Positions 1 to 9,405 are shown, numbered from the stretch's first letter. The stretch is 64,000 bases of DNA from Lysobacter firmicutimachus (GCF_037027445.1 NZ_JBANDL010000002.1:1550001-1614000), one strand, 5' to 3'. Notes: generated from the sequence alone by a model not told the origin. Made by a program: numbers and translations.

Positions 1-1
1 C

Positions 2-1336
2 GGCGGCCTGGCCGGCGCCTTCCGCGCCGCCGAGTACGGCGCGCGCGTGGCCCTGCTCGAACCCGGCGCGCTCGGCGGCACCTGCGTCAACGTCGGCTGC
101 GTGCCGAAGAAGGCGATGTGGCTGGCCGCCGACATCGCCGGCAAGCTGCGCATGGCGCAAAGCCTGGGCTTCGGCCTCCACGCCGATCCGCAGCGGCCTT
201 GCGCCCTGGACTGGCCGACCTTCATCGTCCATCGCCAGCGCTACATCGCCAACATCCATGACAGTTACCGGCGCCGCCTCGACGCGTCCGGCATCGCGGT
301 GCTGCCGATGCGCGCGCAACTGGTCGACGCCAACACGGTCGAATGCGAGAACGGCGCGCGCCTGAGCGCGGCGCGGATTCTGCTGGCGACCGGCGGCCGG
401 CCGCTGCGTCCCGACATTCCCGGCGCCGGGCTCGGCGCGGTGTCCGACGACTTCTTCCAATGGTGCGCCGCGCCGGCGCGGGTCGCGATCGTCGGCGCCG
501 GCTACATCGCGGTCGAACTGGCCGGCGTGCTGCAGGCGCTGGGCAGCCAGGTCGAATTGTTCGCGCGCGGCGCGCGCCTGCTCGACGGCTTCGATGCCGA
601 GCTGACCGCGCAACTGGCCGAGGACTACCGCCAGAACGGCGTGCGCCTGCATTTCGGCCACGCGGTGGCCGCGCTGGAGGGCGAGCCGGGGCGGGTGCGG
701 CTGCGCGGCGCCGACGGTTCGCTCAGCGAGGCTTTCGATCAGGTCGTATTCGCCACCGGGCGCCGGCCCAACAGCGCCGGCCTCGGCCTGGAGCGCATCG
801 GCGTGGCGACGGACGCGCGCGGCCATATCGCGGTCGACGAACTCAACGCGACCAATGTCGCCGGCATCGACGCGGTCGGCGACGTCACCGCCGACCCGCA
901 GCTGACCCCGGTCGCGATCGCCGCCGCGCGGCGCTTGATGGACCGCGTGTTCGGCGGCCGCGACGGGCGCTTGAGCCGGCAGGACATCCCCAGCGTGGTG
1001 TTCTCCCATCCGCCGATCGGCAAGGTCGGGCTGAGCGAGGACGAGGCGCGGGCGCGGTACGGCGACGAACGACATGGTGACAATCTGCACATCTATCGCG
1101 CCGGCTTTCGGCCGATGCTGTACGCCCTGGCCGAGTCGCCGCAGCGCAGCCTGTTCAAGCTGATCTGCGTCGGCCAGGAGCGCCGCGTGGTCGGCATTCA
1201 TTTGCTGGGCGAGGCCGCCGACGAAATCCTGCAAGGGTTCGCGGTGGCGCTCAAACGCGGCATCACCCTGGACGACCTGCGCGACACGGTCGCCATCCAT
1301 CCCACCAGCGCCGAAGAAGTGGTGTTGATGCGCTAG
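2..1336 (+). CDS. gor: Glutathione-disulfide reductase, 5' end outside window
   Basis: Flavoprotein disulfide reductase that reduces oxidised glutathione with NADPH in the cytosol. The frame is open from base 2, so the first residues (most of the N-terminal FAD-binding GxGxxG segment) lie upstream of the window. Visible marks: the redox-active CVNVGC motif (about nt 80-103), a second Rossmann segment (VAIVGAGYIAVELAG, NADPH side) near nt 483-525, the FAD-contact stretch AGIDAVGD near nt 862, and the C-terminal dimer-interface HPTSAEE motif holding the catalytic His, just before the stop. These match glutathione reductase better than lipoamide dehydrogenase or mercuric reductase. No operon partner is certain; the S9 peptidase begins 57 nt downstream. 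Confidence 0.9.
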   Translation, partial: GGLAGAFRAAEYGARVALLEPGALGGTCVNVGCVPKKAMWLAADIAGKLRMAQSLGFGLHADPQRPCALDWPTFIVHRQRYIANIHDSYRRRLDASGIAVLPMRAQLVDANTVECENGARLSAARILLATGGRPLRPDIPGAGLGAVSDDFFQWCAAPARVAIVGAGYIAVELAGVLQALGSQVELFARGARLLDGFDAELTAQLAEDYRQNGVRLHFGHAVAALEGEPGRVRLRGADGSLSEAFDQVVFATGRRPNSAGLGLERIGVATDARGHIAVDELNATNVAGIDAVGDVTADPQLTPVAIAAARRLMDRVFGGRDGRLSRQDIPSVVFSHPPIGKVGLSEDEARARYGDERHGDNLHIYRAGFRPMLYALAESPQRSLFKLICVGQERRVVGIHLLGEAADEILQGFAVALKRGITLDDLRDTVAIHPTSAEEVVLMR

Positions 1337-1393
1337 CCCGGCGACGCTCGCCGCGCGGACGCAGGCCACGCGCGCGATCCGATAGGGGCTTCG

Positions 1394-3511
1394 ATGAAAC
1401 ACAGGGAACGTCGTTGGATGGCGGCCGGCGCGATGGCCGGCGTGATGAGCATCGCGGCGGCCGTGGCGGTCGCCGCGCCGGCGATGGACATCGCCGATCT
1501 GCTGAGCGTGCCGCGGCCGGACCAACTGGTCGGCGCCAGCGATGCGCCGGTGCTGGCCTGGGTATCGAACGATCAAGGCGTGCGCAACGTATGGACGGCG
1601 CGCGCGCCGGACTTCGCGCCGAAACGCCTGACCGCGTACGGCGAGGACGACGGCCAGGCGATCGGCCCCCTGCAGCTCAGCGCCGACGGCCGCTGGCTGG
1701 CCTACGTGCGCGGCAGCGGTCCGGACGCGTCCGGCCACAACAGCAACCCGACCAGCGACCCCGACGGCCAGGAGCAGGCGGTGTGGGTGGTGGCCAGCGA
1801 CGGTTCGGACGCGCCGCAACGCATCGCCGCCGGGCGCGGCATGCAGTTCGCGCCGCGGAGCGATGCGCTGCTGGTCCAAGGCCAGGCGCCGGCCTGCCAT
1901 GCCTTGCCCGGCGTCCAGGCGCCGGCGTGGTGCAAGAGCGATTTGATCCGGACCCGCGGCAGCAACGGCAGCGCGGTGTTTTCGCCCGACGGCAAATCGC
2001 TGGGCTTCGTCAGCGGCCGCGGCGACCACAGCTTCGTCGGCGTGCTCGACCTGGCCGCGCGCACCGTGCGCTGGATGGGCGCGGACTTCAACCGCGACAG
2101 CCAGCCGGCCTGGTCGCCCGACGGCCGCCGCGTCGCGTTCCTGCGCACCGCCGCGGTGCGCAACGGCGAAACCTTCGACCTGACCGGCGCCCATCCGTTC
2201 GAAATCTGGGTCGCCGAGGTCGCTACCGGCCAGGCCAAGCGCGTGTTCCGCTCCAGCGACAGCGCCGGCGGCTACGCCCAGTTCGCCGAGCCCGATGCGT
2301 TGCAATGGAGCCGCGACGATCGTCTGGTATTCAGCTCCGAACAGAGCGGCTGGCTGCATTGGTACGCGCTTTCGCCCGACGGCGGCCAGCCGGTCGCGCT
2401 GAGCCGCGGCGAATGCGAGGTGGAAACCAGCGCGTTGGCCGAGGACGGGAACTTCTTCTTCAGCGGCAATTGCGCCGACCTCGACTACCGGCAGCTGTTC
2501 GTCGTCGACGCCAAGGGCGCCACGCAGACGCGGCTGACCGACAAGCACCAGATCGCCACCGAACCGGTCGCGGTCGCCGGCGGGCAATGGCTCGCGTTCC
2601 GCCACGCCGACGCGCGCCGTCCGACCGCGATCGCGCTGGTGCCGCGCAGCGGCGGCGAGCCGCGGCGGATCTTCCCGGCGCAATTGCCGGCGCGCTTCCC
2701 GATCGACCGCCTGGCCGAGCCCAAGACGATCAGCCTGCGCGCCGGCGACGGCGTGGTCTCGCATGCGACCGTGTTCGAGCCGCCGGCCGCGTTCAAGGGC
2801 AAGCGCGCGGCGCTGGTCTACGTGCACGGCGGGCCGATCCGGCAGATGCTGCCCGGTTGGCACTACGGCAGTTACTACTACGCCGATTACGCCAGCAATC
2901 AGTGGCTGGCGAGCCAGGGCTTCGTCGTGCTGGCGCTGAACTTCCGCGCCGGCACCGGCTACGGCCAAGCCTTCCGCCGCGCTGCCAAGCAGGGCCCGCG
3001 CGGCGCCAGCGAGTACCAGGACGTGCTGGCCGCGCACGCGTATCTGGCCAAGCGCGACGACGTCGATGCGCGCCGGATCGGCATCTACGGCGGCTCCTAC
3101 GGCGGCTTCCTGACCGCTTCGGCGCTGGCGCGCAACTCCGACCTGTTCGCGGCCGGGGCCGACCGCCACGGCGTCCACGACTGGCGCGAAAGCGCCAAGG
3201 GCGGCGACAACAGCGGCCTGTGGGGCCTGCGGCCGGACGAACTGGAGCTGGCCTGGCAGTCCTCGCCGATGGCGCACGTGGACACCTGGCGTTCGCCGGT
3301 GCTGTTGATGCACGGCGACGACGACCGGGCGGTGAAGTTCGCCCAGAGCGTGGAACTGGTCGAGCGCCTGCGCGCGCGGGGAGCGCCGGTCGAAACCCTG
3401 GTCCTGCCGGACGAGGACCACTTCTTCCTGCGCCACGCGACCTGGCTGCAGGTGCATCGCAGTACCATGGCCTTCTTCCGCCGGCACCTGCAGCCCGGCG
3501 CCGCCGACTGA
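1394..3511 (+). CDS. Secreted S9-family prolyl oligopeptidase-like serine peptidase
   Basis: 705-residue exported peptidase of the dipeptidyl-peptidase/acylaminoacyl-peptidase type. Residues 1-27 form a Sec signal peptide ending in a run of Ala/Val. Residues ~40-430 contain WSPDG/FSPDG-type blades typical of the TolB/WD40-like beta-propeller that gates these enzymes. The C-terminal ~250 residues are the alpha/beta-hydrolase domain: nucleophile Ser568 in GGSYGG, the acid in HGDDD (642-644) and His676 in DEDHFF. It probably trims proline-containing or other short peptides in the periplasm, in keeping with a predatory, protease-rich lifestyle (inference). The ATG follows an AGGGGC stretch. The exact cleavage specificity cannot be read from sequence. 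Confidence 0.88.
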   Translation: MKHRERRWMAAGAMAGVMSIAAAVAVAAPAMDIADLLSVPRPDQLVGASDAPVLAWVSNDQGVRNVWTARAPDFAPKRLTAYGEDDGQAIGPLQLSADGRWLAYVRGSGPDASGHNSNPTSDPDGQEQAVWVVASDGSDAPQRIAAGRGMQFAPRSDALLVQGQAPACHALPGVQAPAWCKSDLIRTRGSNGSAVFSPDGKSLGFVSGRGDHSFVGVLDLAARTVRWMGADFNRDSQPAWSPDGRRVAFLRTAAVRNGETFDLTGAHPFEIWVAEVATGQAKRVFRSSDSAGGYAQFAEPDALQWSRDDRLVFSSEQSGWLHWYALSPDGGQPVALSRGECEVETSALAEDGNFFFSGNCADLDYRQLFVVDAKGATQTRLTDKHQIATEPVAVAGGQWLAFRHADARRPTAIALVPRSGGEPRRIFPAQLPARFPIDRLAEPKTISLRAGDGVVSHATVFEPPAAFKGKRAALVYVHGGPIRQMLPGWHYGSYYYADYASNQWLASQGFVVLALNFRAGTGYGQAFRRAAKQGPRGASEYQDVLAAHAYLAKRDDVDARRIGIYGGSYGGFLTASALARNSDLFAAGADRHGVHDWRESAKGGDNSGLWGLRPDELELAWQSSPMAHVDTWRSPVLLMHGDDDRAVKFAQSVELVERLRARGAPVETLVLPDEDHFFLRHATWLQVHRSTMAFFRRHLQPGAAD

Positions 3512-3521
3512 ACGCCATCGC

Positions 3522-4340
3522 ATGAACGCCGTCACCGTACCGCCGCCGACCGAGCCCGTGTTCCGACTGCACCGCGGCACGGCGCCCTTGCTGATCAGCC
3601 TGCCGCACGACGGTTCGCGCATTCCCGAGCCGATCGCCGCGCGCATGGTCGAGTCCGCGCGGCGCGCGCCGGATACCGACTGGCACGTCTCGCGGCTGTA
3701 TGCGTTCGCGCGCGAGCTCGGCGCTTCGATCCTGGTGCCGCATTACTCGCGCTACGTGGTCGACCTGAACCGCCCGCCGGACGACACCTCGCTGTACCCG
3801 GGCCAGAACACCACCGGGCTGTGCCCGGCGGTGCAGTTCAGCGGCGAGGCGGTGTATCGGGACGGACAGGCGCCGCAGCCGGAAGAGGTCGCCGAACGGG
3901 TCGAGCGGTACTGGCGGCCATACCACGACACGCTCGTCGCCGAGCTCGACCGCATCCGCGGCGAGCACGGCCGCGCGGTGTTGTGGGAAGGCCATTCGAT
4001 CCGCGGCGAACTGCCGTTCCTGTTCGAAGGCCGACTGCCCGACCTCAACCTCGGCACCGCCGCCGGCAAGAGCTGCCTGCCCGAGTTGCAGATGCGCCTG
4101 GAGCGCGCGCTCGGCGCGCAGACCGATTACGACTGGGTCGCCAACGGCCGCTTCAAGGGCGGTTACATCACCCGCCATTACGGCGATCCGGAGATCGGCG
4201 TGCAGGCGGTGCAGCTGGAGCTGAGCCAGCGCAACTACATGGACGAGGACAGCTTCGCCTACGACGAAGCCAAGGCCGCGCGCCTGCAGCCGCTGCTGCA
4301 GGCGCTGCTGCGCGCCGCGCTGGAATCGCAGGCGGCATGA
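3522..4340 (+). CDS. hutG: N-formylglutamate amidohydrolase
   Basis: 272 residues. The family hydrolyses N-formyl-L-glutamate to glutamate and formate, the last step of one histidine-degradation route. Family marks are an N-terminal LLISLPHDGSRIP strand-turn, the DTDWHVSRLY segment, VVDLNRPPDD, the conserved TTGLCP block and the WEGHSIRGELP region that supplies metal-ligand candidates. Length is normal (260-270). No other hut genes are visible; it starts 10 nt after the S9 peptidase and is followed 31 nt later by a DNA-repair gene, so it may be transcribed with these rather than with a histidine-utilisation operon. The symbol rests on family resemblance only; related N-formylglutamate hydrolase-like proteins of unknown substrate exist. 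Confidence 0.8.
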   Translation: MNAVTVPPPTEPVFRLHRGTAPLLISLPHDGSRIPEPIAARMVESARRAPDTDWHVSRLYAFARELGASILVPHYSRYVVDLNRPPDDTSLYPGQNTTGLCPAVQFSGEAVYRDGQAPQPEEVAERVERYWRPYHDTLVAELDRIRGEHGRAVLWEGHSIRGELPFLFEGRLPDLNLGTAAGKSCLPELQMRLERALGAQTDYDWVANGRFKGGYITRHYGDPEIGVQAVQLELSQRNYMDEDSFAYDEAKAARLQPLLQALLRAALESQAA

Positions 4341-4371
4341 ACCGCGGGGGCGGCGGCATGGACGCGACCCC

Positions 4372-5625
4372 ATGGACCTGACCCCGACGGCGCCGCTGCG
4401 CCCGGCGCAGGCGCGCGCGCTGCACCTGGCCGCGCAGGGGCTGCTGGCGCGGCCGCGCCGGCGCGCGCGCAAGGCCGACTTGGTGGCGGCGATCGAGCGC
4501 ATGCAGCTGTTGCAGATCGACACCATCCACGTGGTCGCGCGCAGCCCCTATCTGGTGCTGTTCTCGCGCCTGGGCGATTACCCGCGGCAGTGGCTGGAAG
4601 AACTGCTGGCCGAGCGCGCGATCTTCGAGGTCTGGGCGCACGAGGCCTGCTTCGCCTCGATGCGCGACTACATCCTGCACCGCAACGCGCTGCCGCAGCG
4701 CGAGCATCACTGGGCGATCCGCAACGCGCGCAGCCACCGCGACAGGAACGGCGCGCACATCGACCGCCTGCTGCAGCACATCCGCGAGCGGGGCCCGGTC
4801 AAGTCCTCCGACTTCGAGCGCGAGGACGCCGGCGGCGGCTGGTGGGGCTGGAAAGACGAGAAACGCTGGCTCGAAGCCGGCTTCGCCCTGGGCGAGCTGA
4901 TGGTCGCGCGGCGCGAGAACTTCCATCGCGTCTACGACCTGGCCGAGCGCGTGGCCGGCGTGGCGGTGGCGGACTGGGACACGGCGCGGATCGAGCCGGA
5001 AATCGTGCGCCGCGACACCGTGCTGCGCTCGGTGCAGGCGCTGGGCATCGCCCAGGCGCGCTGGATCGCCGATTACTTCCGCATCAAGCCGCGCCTGCGC
5101 GACGCCGATCTCGAGCCGCTGGTCGCCGAAGGCGCGCTGCTGCGGGTCCAGGTGCAGGGCTGGAGCGCGCCGGGCTACGTGCACCCCGCGCACGCGCCGG
5201 CGCTGGCGCAGGCCGCGGCCGGGCGCCTGCGCCCGACCCGCGCCACCGTGCTGTCGCCGTTCGACCCGGTGGTTTGGGACCGCGAACGCGCCAGCGAGCT
5301 GTTCGGCTTCGACTACACCCTGGAGTGCTACGTCCCCGAGCCCAAGCGGCGCTACGGCTATTTCGTCCTGCCGATCCTGGCCGGCGGCCGCCTGGTCGGG
5401 CGCCTGGACGCCAAGGCGCATCGCGCCGCCGGCGAGTTCGAGGTCAAGGCCTTGTACCTGGAGGGCGGCGTCGAACCGTCCGAGCGCCTGGCCGAAGACG
5501 TCGCCGCAGCGATCGACGAATGCGCGCGCTGGCACGGCACACCGAAGGTCAGGCTCGGCCGCTGCCGGCCGGCCGCGTTCGCGCCTTCGCTCAGGCGCGC
5601 GCTCAGCGCCGCAGCGGCGGAGTGA
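4372..5625 (+). CDS. YcaQ/AlkX-type winged-helix DNA glycosylase
   Basis: 417-residue member of the HTH_42 (AlkZ/YcaQ) family of monofunctional DNA glycosylases that remove bulky alkylated bases and unhook interstrand crosslinks. The family is split by its catalytic motif: AlkZ-type self-resistance enzymes have Q-phi-Q, AlkX/YcaQ-type have Q-phi-D. Here residues 48-50 read Gln-Ile-Asp in LLQIDTIHVV, so this is the YcaQ housekeeping type by that criterion. Three tandem winged-helix regions are expected; the conserved WAHEACF and LSPFDPVVWDR segments are present. Its presence does not by itself point to a crosslinker biosynthesis cluster. It lies close behind hutG with the same orientation. Confidence 0.82.
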   Translation: MDLTPTAPLRPAQARALHLAAQGLLARPRRRARKADLVAAIERMQLLQIDTIHVVARSPYLVLFSRLGDYPRQWLEELLAERAIFEVWAHEACFASMRDYILHRNALPQREHHWAIRNARSHRDRNGAHIDRLLQHIRERGPVKSSDFEREDAGGGWWGWKDEKRWLEAGFALGELMVARRENFHRVYDLAERVAGVAVADWDTARIEPEIVRRDTVLRSVQALGIAQARWIADYFRIKPRLRDADLEPLVAEGALLRVQVQGWSAPGYVHPAHAPALAQAAAGRLRPTRATVLSPFDPVVWDRERASELFGFDYTLECYVPEPKRRYGYFVLPILAGGRLVGRLDAKAHRAAGEFEVKALYLEGGVEPSERLAEDVAAAIDECARWHGTPKVRLGRCRPAAFAPSLRRALSAAAAE

Positions 5626-5649
5626 AGGATACGGCGCGCTGCGGCCGGC

Positions 5650-6003
5650 TCAGCCGAACTTGGAGATCAGCACGATCGCGCCGATCAACCCCGCCAGGGC
5701 GACCAGGTTCAATCCCAGCGCCGGCACCGCGGTGTCGTGCGGTTCGTGGCGGAACAGCGCGGCGATCGCCGACAGGCTGCCGAACAGCCAGCAGGCGGCG
5801 GTGCACAGAATCGCCTGGCCGGTGCAGCGCAGGTCCCAACTGCCGCATTGATCGTCGCTGGTGAAAGCGAACACCAGCATCCACGACAGCAGCGGGCCGA
5901 GCAGCAGCGCGCACCAGGCCAGAATCCCGAACAAACGGGTCTGCGCCGCAGGCGGCATGTGCATGTGGAGGCGGAAGGGGAGGTGCAGGCGTTCAACCGC
6001 CAT
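5650..6003 (-). CDS. Small three-helix membrane protein of unknown function
   Basis: 117 residues. A short basic/amphipathic N-terminus is followed by three hydrophobic segments (about residues 23-46, 66-83 and 95-115). Two Cys (in DDQCGSWDLRC) sit in the loop after the first segment and could be periplasmic. No family was recognised. It runs convergently to the glycosylase gene, with 24 nt between the two stops, and lies beyond the parE terminator. The start is the ATG at 6003, which gives the hydrophobic pattern a sensible N-terminus; in-frame Met residues at 14 and 16 are alternatives. Confidence 0.5.
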   Translation of the reverse strand: MAVERLHLPFRLHMHMPPAAQTRLFGILAWCALLLGPLLSWMLVFAFTSDDQCGSWDLRCTGQAILCTAACWLFGSLSAIAALFRHEPHDTAVPALGLNLVALAGLIGAIVLISKFG

Positions 6004-6151
6004 GGCCGCGTCCTCCGCGACGGGGACCGCGCGCGGCGCGGCGGGCGATGCGGCAGCGTCCGTTCATATCGATCTCCGGGCCGGTATCGACGCGCCCAGC
6101 ATGCCTTATCCCGGCGCACGGCGGCGTGAGCGCCGGACCGCAGAGGTGTTG

Positions 6152-6183
6152 CAAAAACGAAGCGCCGCCCGGAGGCGGCGCTT
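6152..6183 (-). terminator. Rho-independent terminator of parE
   Basis: On the minus strand a perfect 9-bp stem (AGCGCCGCC, 4-nt loop, GGCGGCGCT) is followed by a TTCGTTTTTG tract. It sits 37 nt after the parE stop codon. Confidence 0.85.
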
Positions 6184-6219
6184 GCGTCGTCGCGGCGGAG
6201 CGCAGTCCGCAGGCGGAAC

Positions 6220-8121
6220 TCAGACCTCCAGCGTGGCCAGGTCGCCCTTGGTCTCCAGCCACTGCTTGCGGTCGCCGGCGCGCTTCTTGGCCAGCAGCAT
6301 GTCCATCAGCGAATGGGTCTGGGCGTTGTCGTCGACGGTCAGCTGGACCAGGCGGCGGGTGTCGGGATGGATGGTCGACTCGCGCAGCTGCGCGGCGTTC
6401 ATCTCGCCCAGGCCCTTGAAGCGGGTGACGTTGACCGCGCCGCGGATCTTCTCGCGCTCGATCTTCTCCAGCAGGATGCGCTTTTCCTCTTCGTCCAGCG
6501 CATAGAACACCTGCTTGCCCACGTCGACGCGGAACAGCGGCGGCATCGCCACGAAGATGTGGCCGGCCGCGACCAGGGCCGGGAAGTGGCGCAGGAACAG
6601 GGCGCTGAGCAGGGTGGCGATGTGCAGCCCGTCGGAGTCGGCGTCGGCCAGGATCACGACCTTGCCGTAGCGCAGGCCGGCGATGTCTTCCTTGCCGGGG
6701 TCGCAGCCGATCGCCACCGCCAGGTCGTGCACTTCCTGCGAGCCGAGCACGCTGCCGGAGGCGACTTCCCAGGTGTTGAGGATCTTGCCGCGCAACGGCA
6801 GGATCGCCTGGAAGTCCTTGTCGCGGGCCTGGCGCGCGCTGCCGCCGGCCGAGTCGCCTTCGACCAGGAACAGCTCGGTGCGCGAGAGATCCTGCGAGGT
6901 GCAGTCGGCGAGCTTGCCGGGCAGGGCCGGGCCCTGGGTGACCTTCTTGCGGACGATCTGCTTTTCGGTCTTCAGGCGCGCGGCGGCGCGCTCGATCGCC
7001 AGCTGGGCGATCTTCTCGCCCAGTTCGGTGTGCTGGTTCAGCCACAGCGAGAAGGCATCGTGGGCGGCGCCCTCGACGAAGCCGGCGGCCTGGCGAGAGG
7101 ACAGGCGTTCCTTGGTCTGGCCGCTGAACTGCGGGTCGGTCATCTTGATGCTGAGCACGAAGGCGACCCGGTCCCAGACGTCCTCCGGCGCCAGCTTGAC
7201 CCCGCGCGGCAGCAGGTTGCGGAAGTCGCAGAACTCGCGCAGCGCGTCGGTGAAGCCGGTGCGCAGGCCGTTGACGTGGGTGCCGTGCTGAGCGGTCGGG
7301 ATCAGGTTGACGTAGCTTTCCTGGACCAGTTCGCCGTCCGGCACCCAGGCCACCGCCCAGTCGACGACTTCGGTGTCCTTTTTCAGTTGGCCGACGAACA
7401 GATCCGGCGGCAGCAGCTCGCGCTGGGCCTGGCCTTCGCGCAGTTCGCCCGACAGGTAGTCGCGCAGGCCGTCCTCGTAGTACCACTCCAGGCGTTCGCC
7501 GCTGGCTTCGTCGAACAGCTTGACGTTCAGGCCCGGGCACAGCACCGCCTTGGCGCGCAGCACGTGCTTGATCGCGCGCAGGGCGAACTTGGGCGTGTCG
7601 AAATACTTCGCATCCGGCCAGAAGCGCACCCGCGTGCCGGTGTTCTTCTTGCCGACCGTGCCGACCACCTCCAGCGGCGTGGCGCGGTCGCCGTCGCGGA
7701 AGGTCATGCGGTATTCGCTGCCCTCGCGCTTGATGTGCACTTCCACCAGCTTGGACAGGGCATTGACCACGCTGACGCCGACGCCGTGCAGGCCGCCGGA
7801 GAAGGTGTAGTTCTTGTTGCTGAACTTACCGCCGGCGTGCAGGCGGGTCAGGATCAGCTCCACGCCGGGGACTTTCTCCTCCGGGTGGATGTCGACCGGC
7901 ATGCCGCGGCCGTCGTCGGCCACTTCGCAGCTGCCGTCGGCGTACAGGGTCACCTCGATGCTGCGGGCGTGGCCGGCCAGCGCTTCGTCGACGGCGTTGT
8001 CGATGACTTCCTGCGCCAGATGGTTGGGGCGCGCGGTGTCGGTGTACATGCCGGGCCGGCGCTTGACCGGGTCCAGGCCGGAAAGGACTTCGATGTCTGC
8101 GGCGTTGTAACGACTGCTCAT
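6220..8121 (-). CDS. parE: DNA topoisomerase IV subunit B (ParE)
   Basis: 633-residue ATPase subunit of topoisomerase IV, which decatenates replicated chromosomes with ParC. The GHKL ATPase domain is N-terminal (Asn in EVIDNAVDEAL, DDGRGMP, and GGLHGVGVSVVNAL), then the transducer domain, then the Toprim domain with EGDSAGG and the DADSDG metal-binding acids. The conserved MIDLAxDKK-type GyrB insertion is absent and the length is that of ParE (about 630). The start is ATG at 8121 (MSSRYNAADIEVLSGLDPVKRRPGMY); an open frame continues to 8235 but that extension is low-complexity Pro/Arg/Ala and unlike the family. A terminator follows immediately. Confidence 0.95.
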   Translation of the reverse strand: MSSRYNAADIEVLSGLDPVKRRPGMYTDTARPNHLAQEVIDNAVDEALAGHARSIEVTLYADGSCEVADDGRGMPVDIHPEEKVPGVELILTRLHAGGKFSNKNYTFSGGLHGVGVSVVNALSKLVEVHIKREGSEYRMTFRDGDRATPLEVVGTVGKKNTGTRVRFWPDAKYFDTPKFALRAIKHVLRAKAVLCPGLNVKLFDEASGERLEWYYEDGLRDYLSGELREGQAQRELLPPDLFVGQLKKDTEVVDWAVAWVPDGELVQESYVNLIPTAQHGTHVNGLRTGFTDALREFCDFRNLLPRGVKLAPEDVWDRVAFVLSIKMTDPQFSGQTKERLSSRQAAGFVEGAAHDAFSLWLNQHTELGEKIAQLAIERAAARLKTEKQIVRKKVTQGPALPGKLADCTSQDLSRTELFLVEGDSAGGSARQARDKDFQAILPLRGKILNTWEVASGSVLGSQEVHDLAVAIGCDPGKEDIAGLRYGKVVILADADSDGLHIATLLSALFLRHFPALVAAGHIFVAMPPLFRVDVGKQVFYALDEEEKRILLEKIEREKIRGAVNVTRFKGLGEMNAAQLRESTIHPDTRRLVQLTVDDNAQTHSLMDMLLAKKRAGDRKQWLETKGDLATLEV

Positions 8122-8466
8122 GAAACCTGCATCGGTAGTAAGGAGTGGCGTCCGGGCCGGCGCCGCGGGAGCGGCGCGCCGGCGGAGCGGGCCGGGCGGC
8201 GGCCATCTTGCCATCGGCGGGTGACGGCCGCGCATCGGCGGGCCCGGCGCGGGGCGCAGCGAGCATGGCGACCGGGGCCTGCCGGGTCAAGCCGCGCCGG
8301 CCGCGGGCGATATTCACGCCTGTCGCCGTCTCGCCGGTTGAGACCTGGGCCACGCCTGGGCGCAGGGACCGGCGCCTTCGCGCCGCGGATTGATCTGGCG
8401 CAAGCCGGGCCCGCGCCGGCACTGCCATCCTGCGCGCCGTTTCTTTCCGCGCCACAGGAGGGCAGG
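8122..8466. other. Intergenic stretch between divergent parE and globin gene
   Basis: 345 nt without a credible gene. It must contain the outward promoters for parE and the globin gene, but I could not identify convincing -10/-35 pairs. The only clear signal is the AGGAGGG ribosome-binding site at 8456-8462 in front of the globin GTG. Confidence 0.6.
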
Positions 8467-8877
8467 GTGTCCACCCAGGACCAGTATTTCGATCTGCAGC
8501 AGAGCTACGGCCGCTGCCTCATCCGCAAGGGTTTCATCGAACGCTTCTACGAGATCTTCATGGCCAGCCACCCCGACGTGGCGCCGATGTTCGAACGCAC
8601 CGATTTCCAGAAGCAGCGCCTGGCCCTGCGCCGCGGCATCAGCGTGGCGATCTTCCAGGCGGCCGGCAGCGCCGTGGTCAAGCGCACCTGCGAGCAAATG
8701 GCCGATGTGCATTCGCGCCAGGGCCGCACGCCGGTGCCGCCCGCGCTGTACCCGTACTGGATCGACAGTCTGCTGCTGGCGATCGGCGAGTACGACGAGC
8801 GCGCCGACGACGCCCTGCTGGCGCGCTGGCGCACGGCGATGCATTCGGTCACGGCGATGTTCAGTTCGCGCTATTGA
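8467..8877 (+). CDS. Single-domain globin
   Basis: 136-residue haem-globin-like protein with no reductase domain. Features include YGRCLIRKGFIERFYEIFM (A/B helices with conserved aromatic residues), the TDFQKQRLALRRGI stretch (E-helix region), and MADVHSRQG, whose His is a candidate proximal haem ligand, followed by a C-terminal helix pair. Such proteins bind O2/NO; the role is probably gas binding or NO handling, which is inferred. GTG at 8467 is chosen because AGGAGGG lies 4 nt upstream and the fold begins here; the frame is open far upstream only because it is antisense to parE. The gene is divergent from parE. Confidence 0.75.
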   Translation: MSTQDQYFDLQQSYGRCLIRKGFIERFYEIFMASHPDVAPMFERTDFQKQRLALRRGISVAIFQAAGSAVVKRTCEQMADVHSRQGRTPVPPALYPYWIDSLLLAIGEYDERADDALLARWRTAMHSVTAMFSSRY

Positions 8878-9113
8878 GATCGTCGCCGGCGCCCGCCGCG
8901 GTCGGCCGGCGGCTTGAACCGGGCCGGCGGCACCCCCATGCTGACGTCGGGTCCCACCCTGCCGGGCACGGCCGTTCAGGCGCGAGCGAGGCAGGCGGGA
9001 CTAGGGTTCGCCCGACGCCGCAGGATGCGGCGCGACGACCGTCCGGCCCGGGAGCCGGGGCGCCCCGGGTGCTGCTCCCAACCGGCCGTTCCCCATCCGT
9101 ACGGAGTCACCCC

Positions 9114-9341
9114 ATGAAGATCCGCAAGCTGCTGCTCCCCACCGCCATCGCCGCCGCGCTGTTCGCCCTGGTCGCGCCGACCGCGTTCGCGCAGCAGGAT
9201 CCGCAGGCCGACAAGAAGGCCGAAGAGGCCAAGAAGGCCGAGGACGCGAAGAAGGCGGAAGCCAAGAAAAAGGCCGAGGCCGAGAAGCGCCAGAAGTCCG
9301 GCGACCGCGGCGTCGAGCCGGAAGAAGAGGGCGACCGCTGA
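9114..9341 (+). CDS. Small exported Lys/Glu/Ala-rich protein
   Basis: 75 residues. Residues 1-26 are a clean Sec signal peptide (KIRK, hydrophobic core, cleavage near AFA). The mature part is almost entirely charged low-complexity helix (repeats of KKAE, EAKK, EDAKK), likely an extended alpha-helix or disordered, with a net mixed charge. No family was recognised. It has its own strong terminator downstream, so it looks like a monocistronic gene. The ATG at 9114 is set by the signal peptide; the longer open frame from 8874 is not coding-like. Confidence 0.65.
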   Translation: MKIRKLLLPTAIAAALFALVAPTAFAQQDPQADKKAEEAKKAEDAKKAEAKKKAEAEKRQKSGDRGVEPEEEGDR

Positions 9342-9375
9342 TCGCAGCGGCCGCCGGCCCGTTCGAACTTCTGCG

Positions 9376-9405
9376 ACGCCCCGGCTCTGCCGGGGCGTTT
9401 TCTTT
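9376..9405 (+). terminator. Rho-independent terminator
   Basis: Perfect 10-bp stem (ACGCCCCGGC, loop TCT, GCCGGGGCGT) followed by TTTTCTTT, 35 nt downstream of the small exported protein gene. Confidence 0.9.

Noticed and set aside
2793..4526. 577-codon minus-strand frame across the S9 peptidase and hutG
   Set aside because: Arg/Ala/Pro-rich shadow of well-supported plus-strand genes.
4372..5625. Self-resistance glycosylase marking a crosslinker antibiotic cluster
   Set aside because: The motif is Q-phi-D as in housekeeping YcaQ, and no biosynthetic genes are nearby.
6313..8466. Long plus-strand frame joined to the globin
   Set aside because: It is antisense to parE; the globin fold starts at the GTG at 8467 with a good ribosome-binding site.
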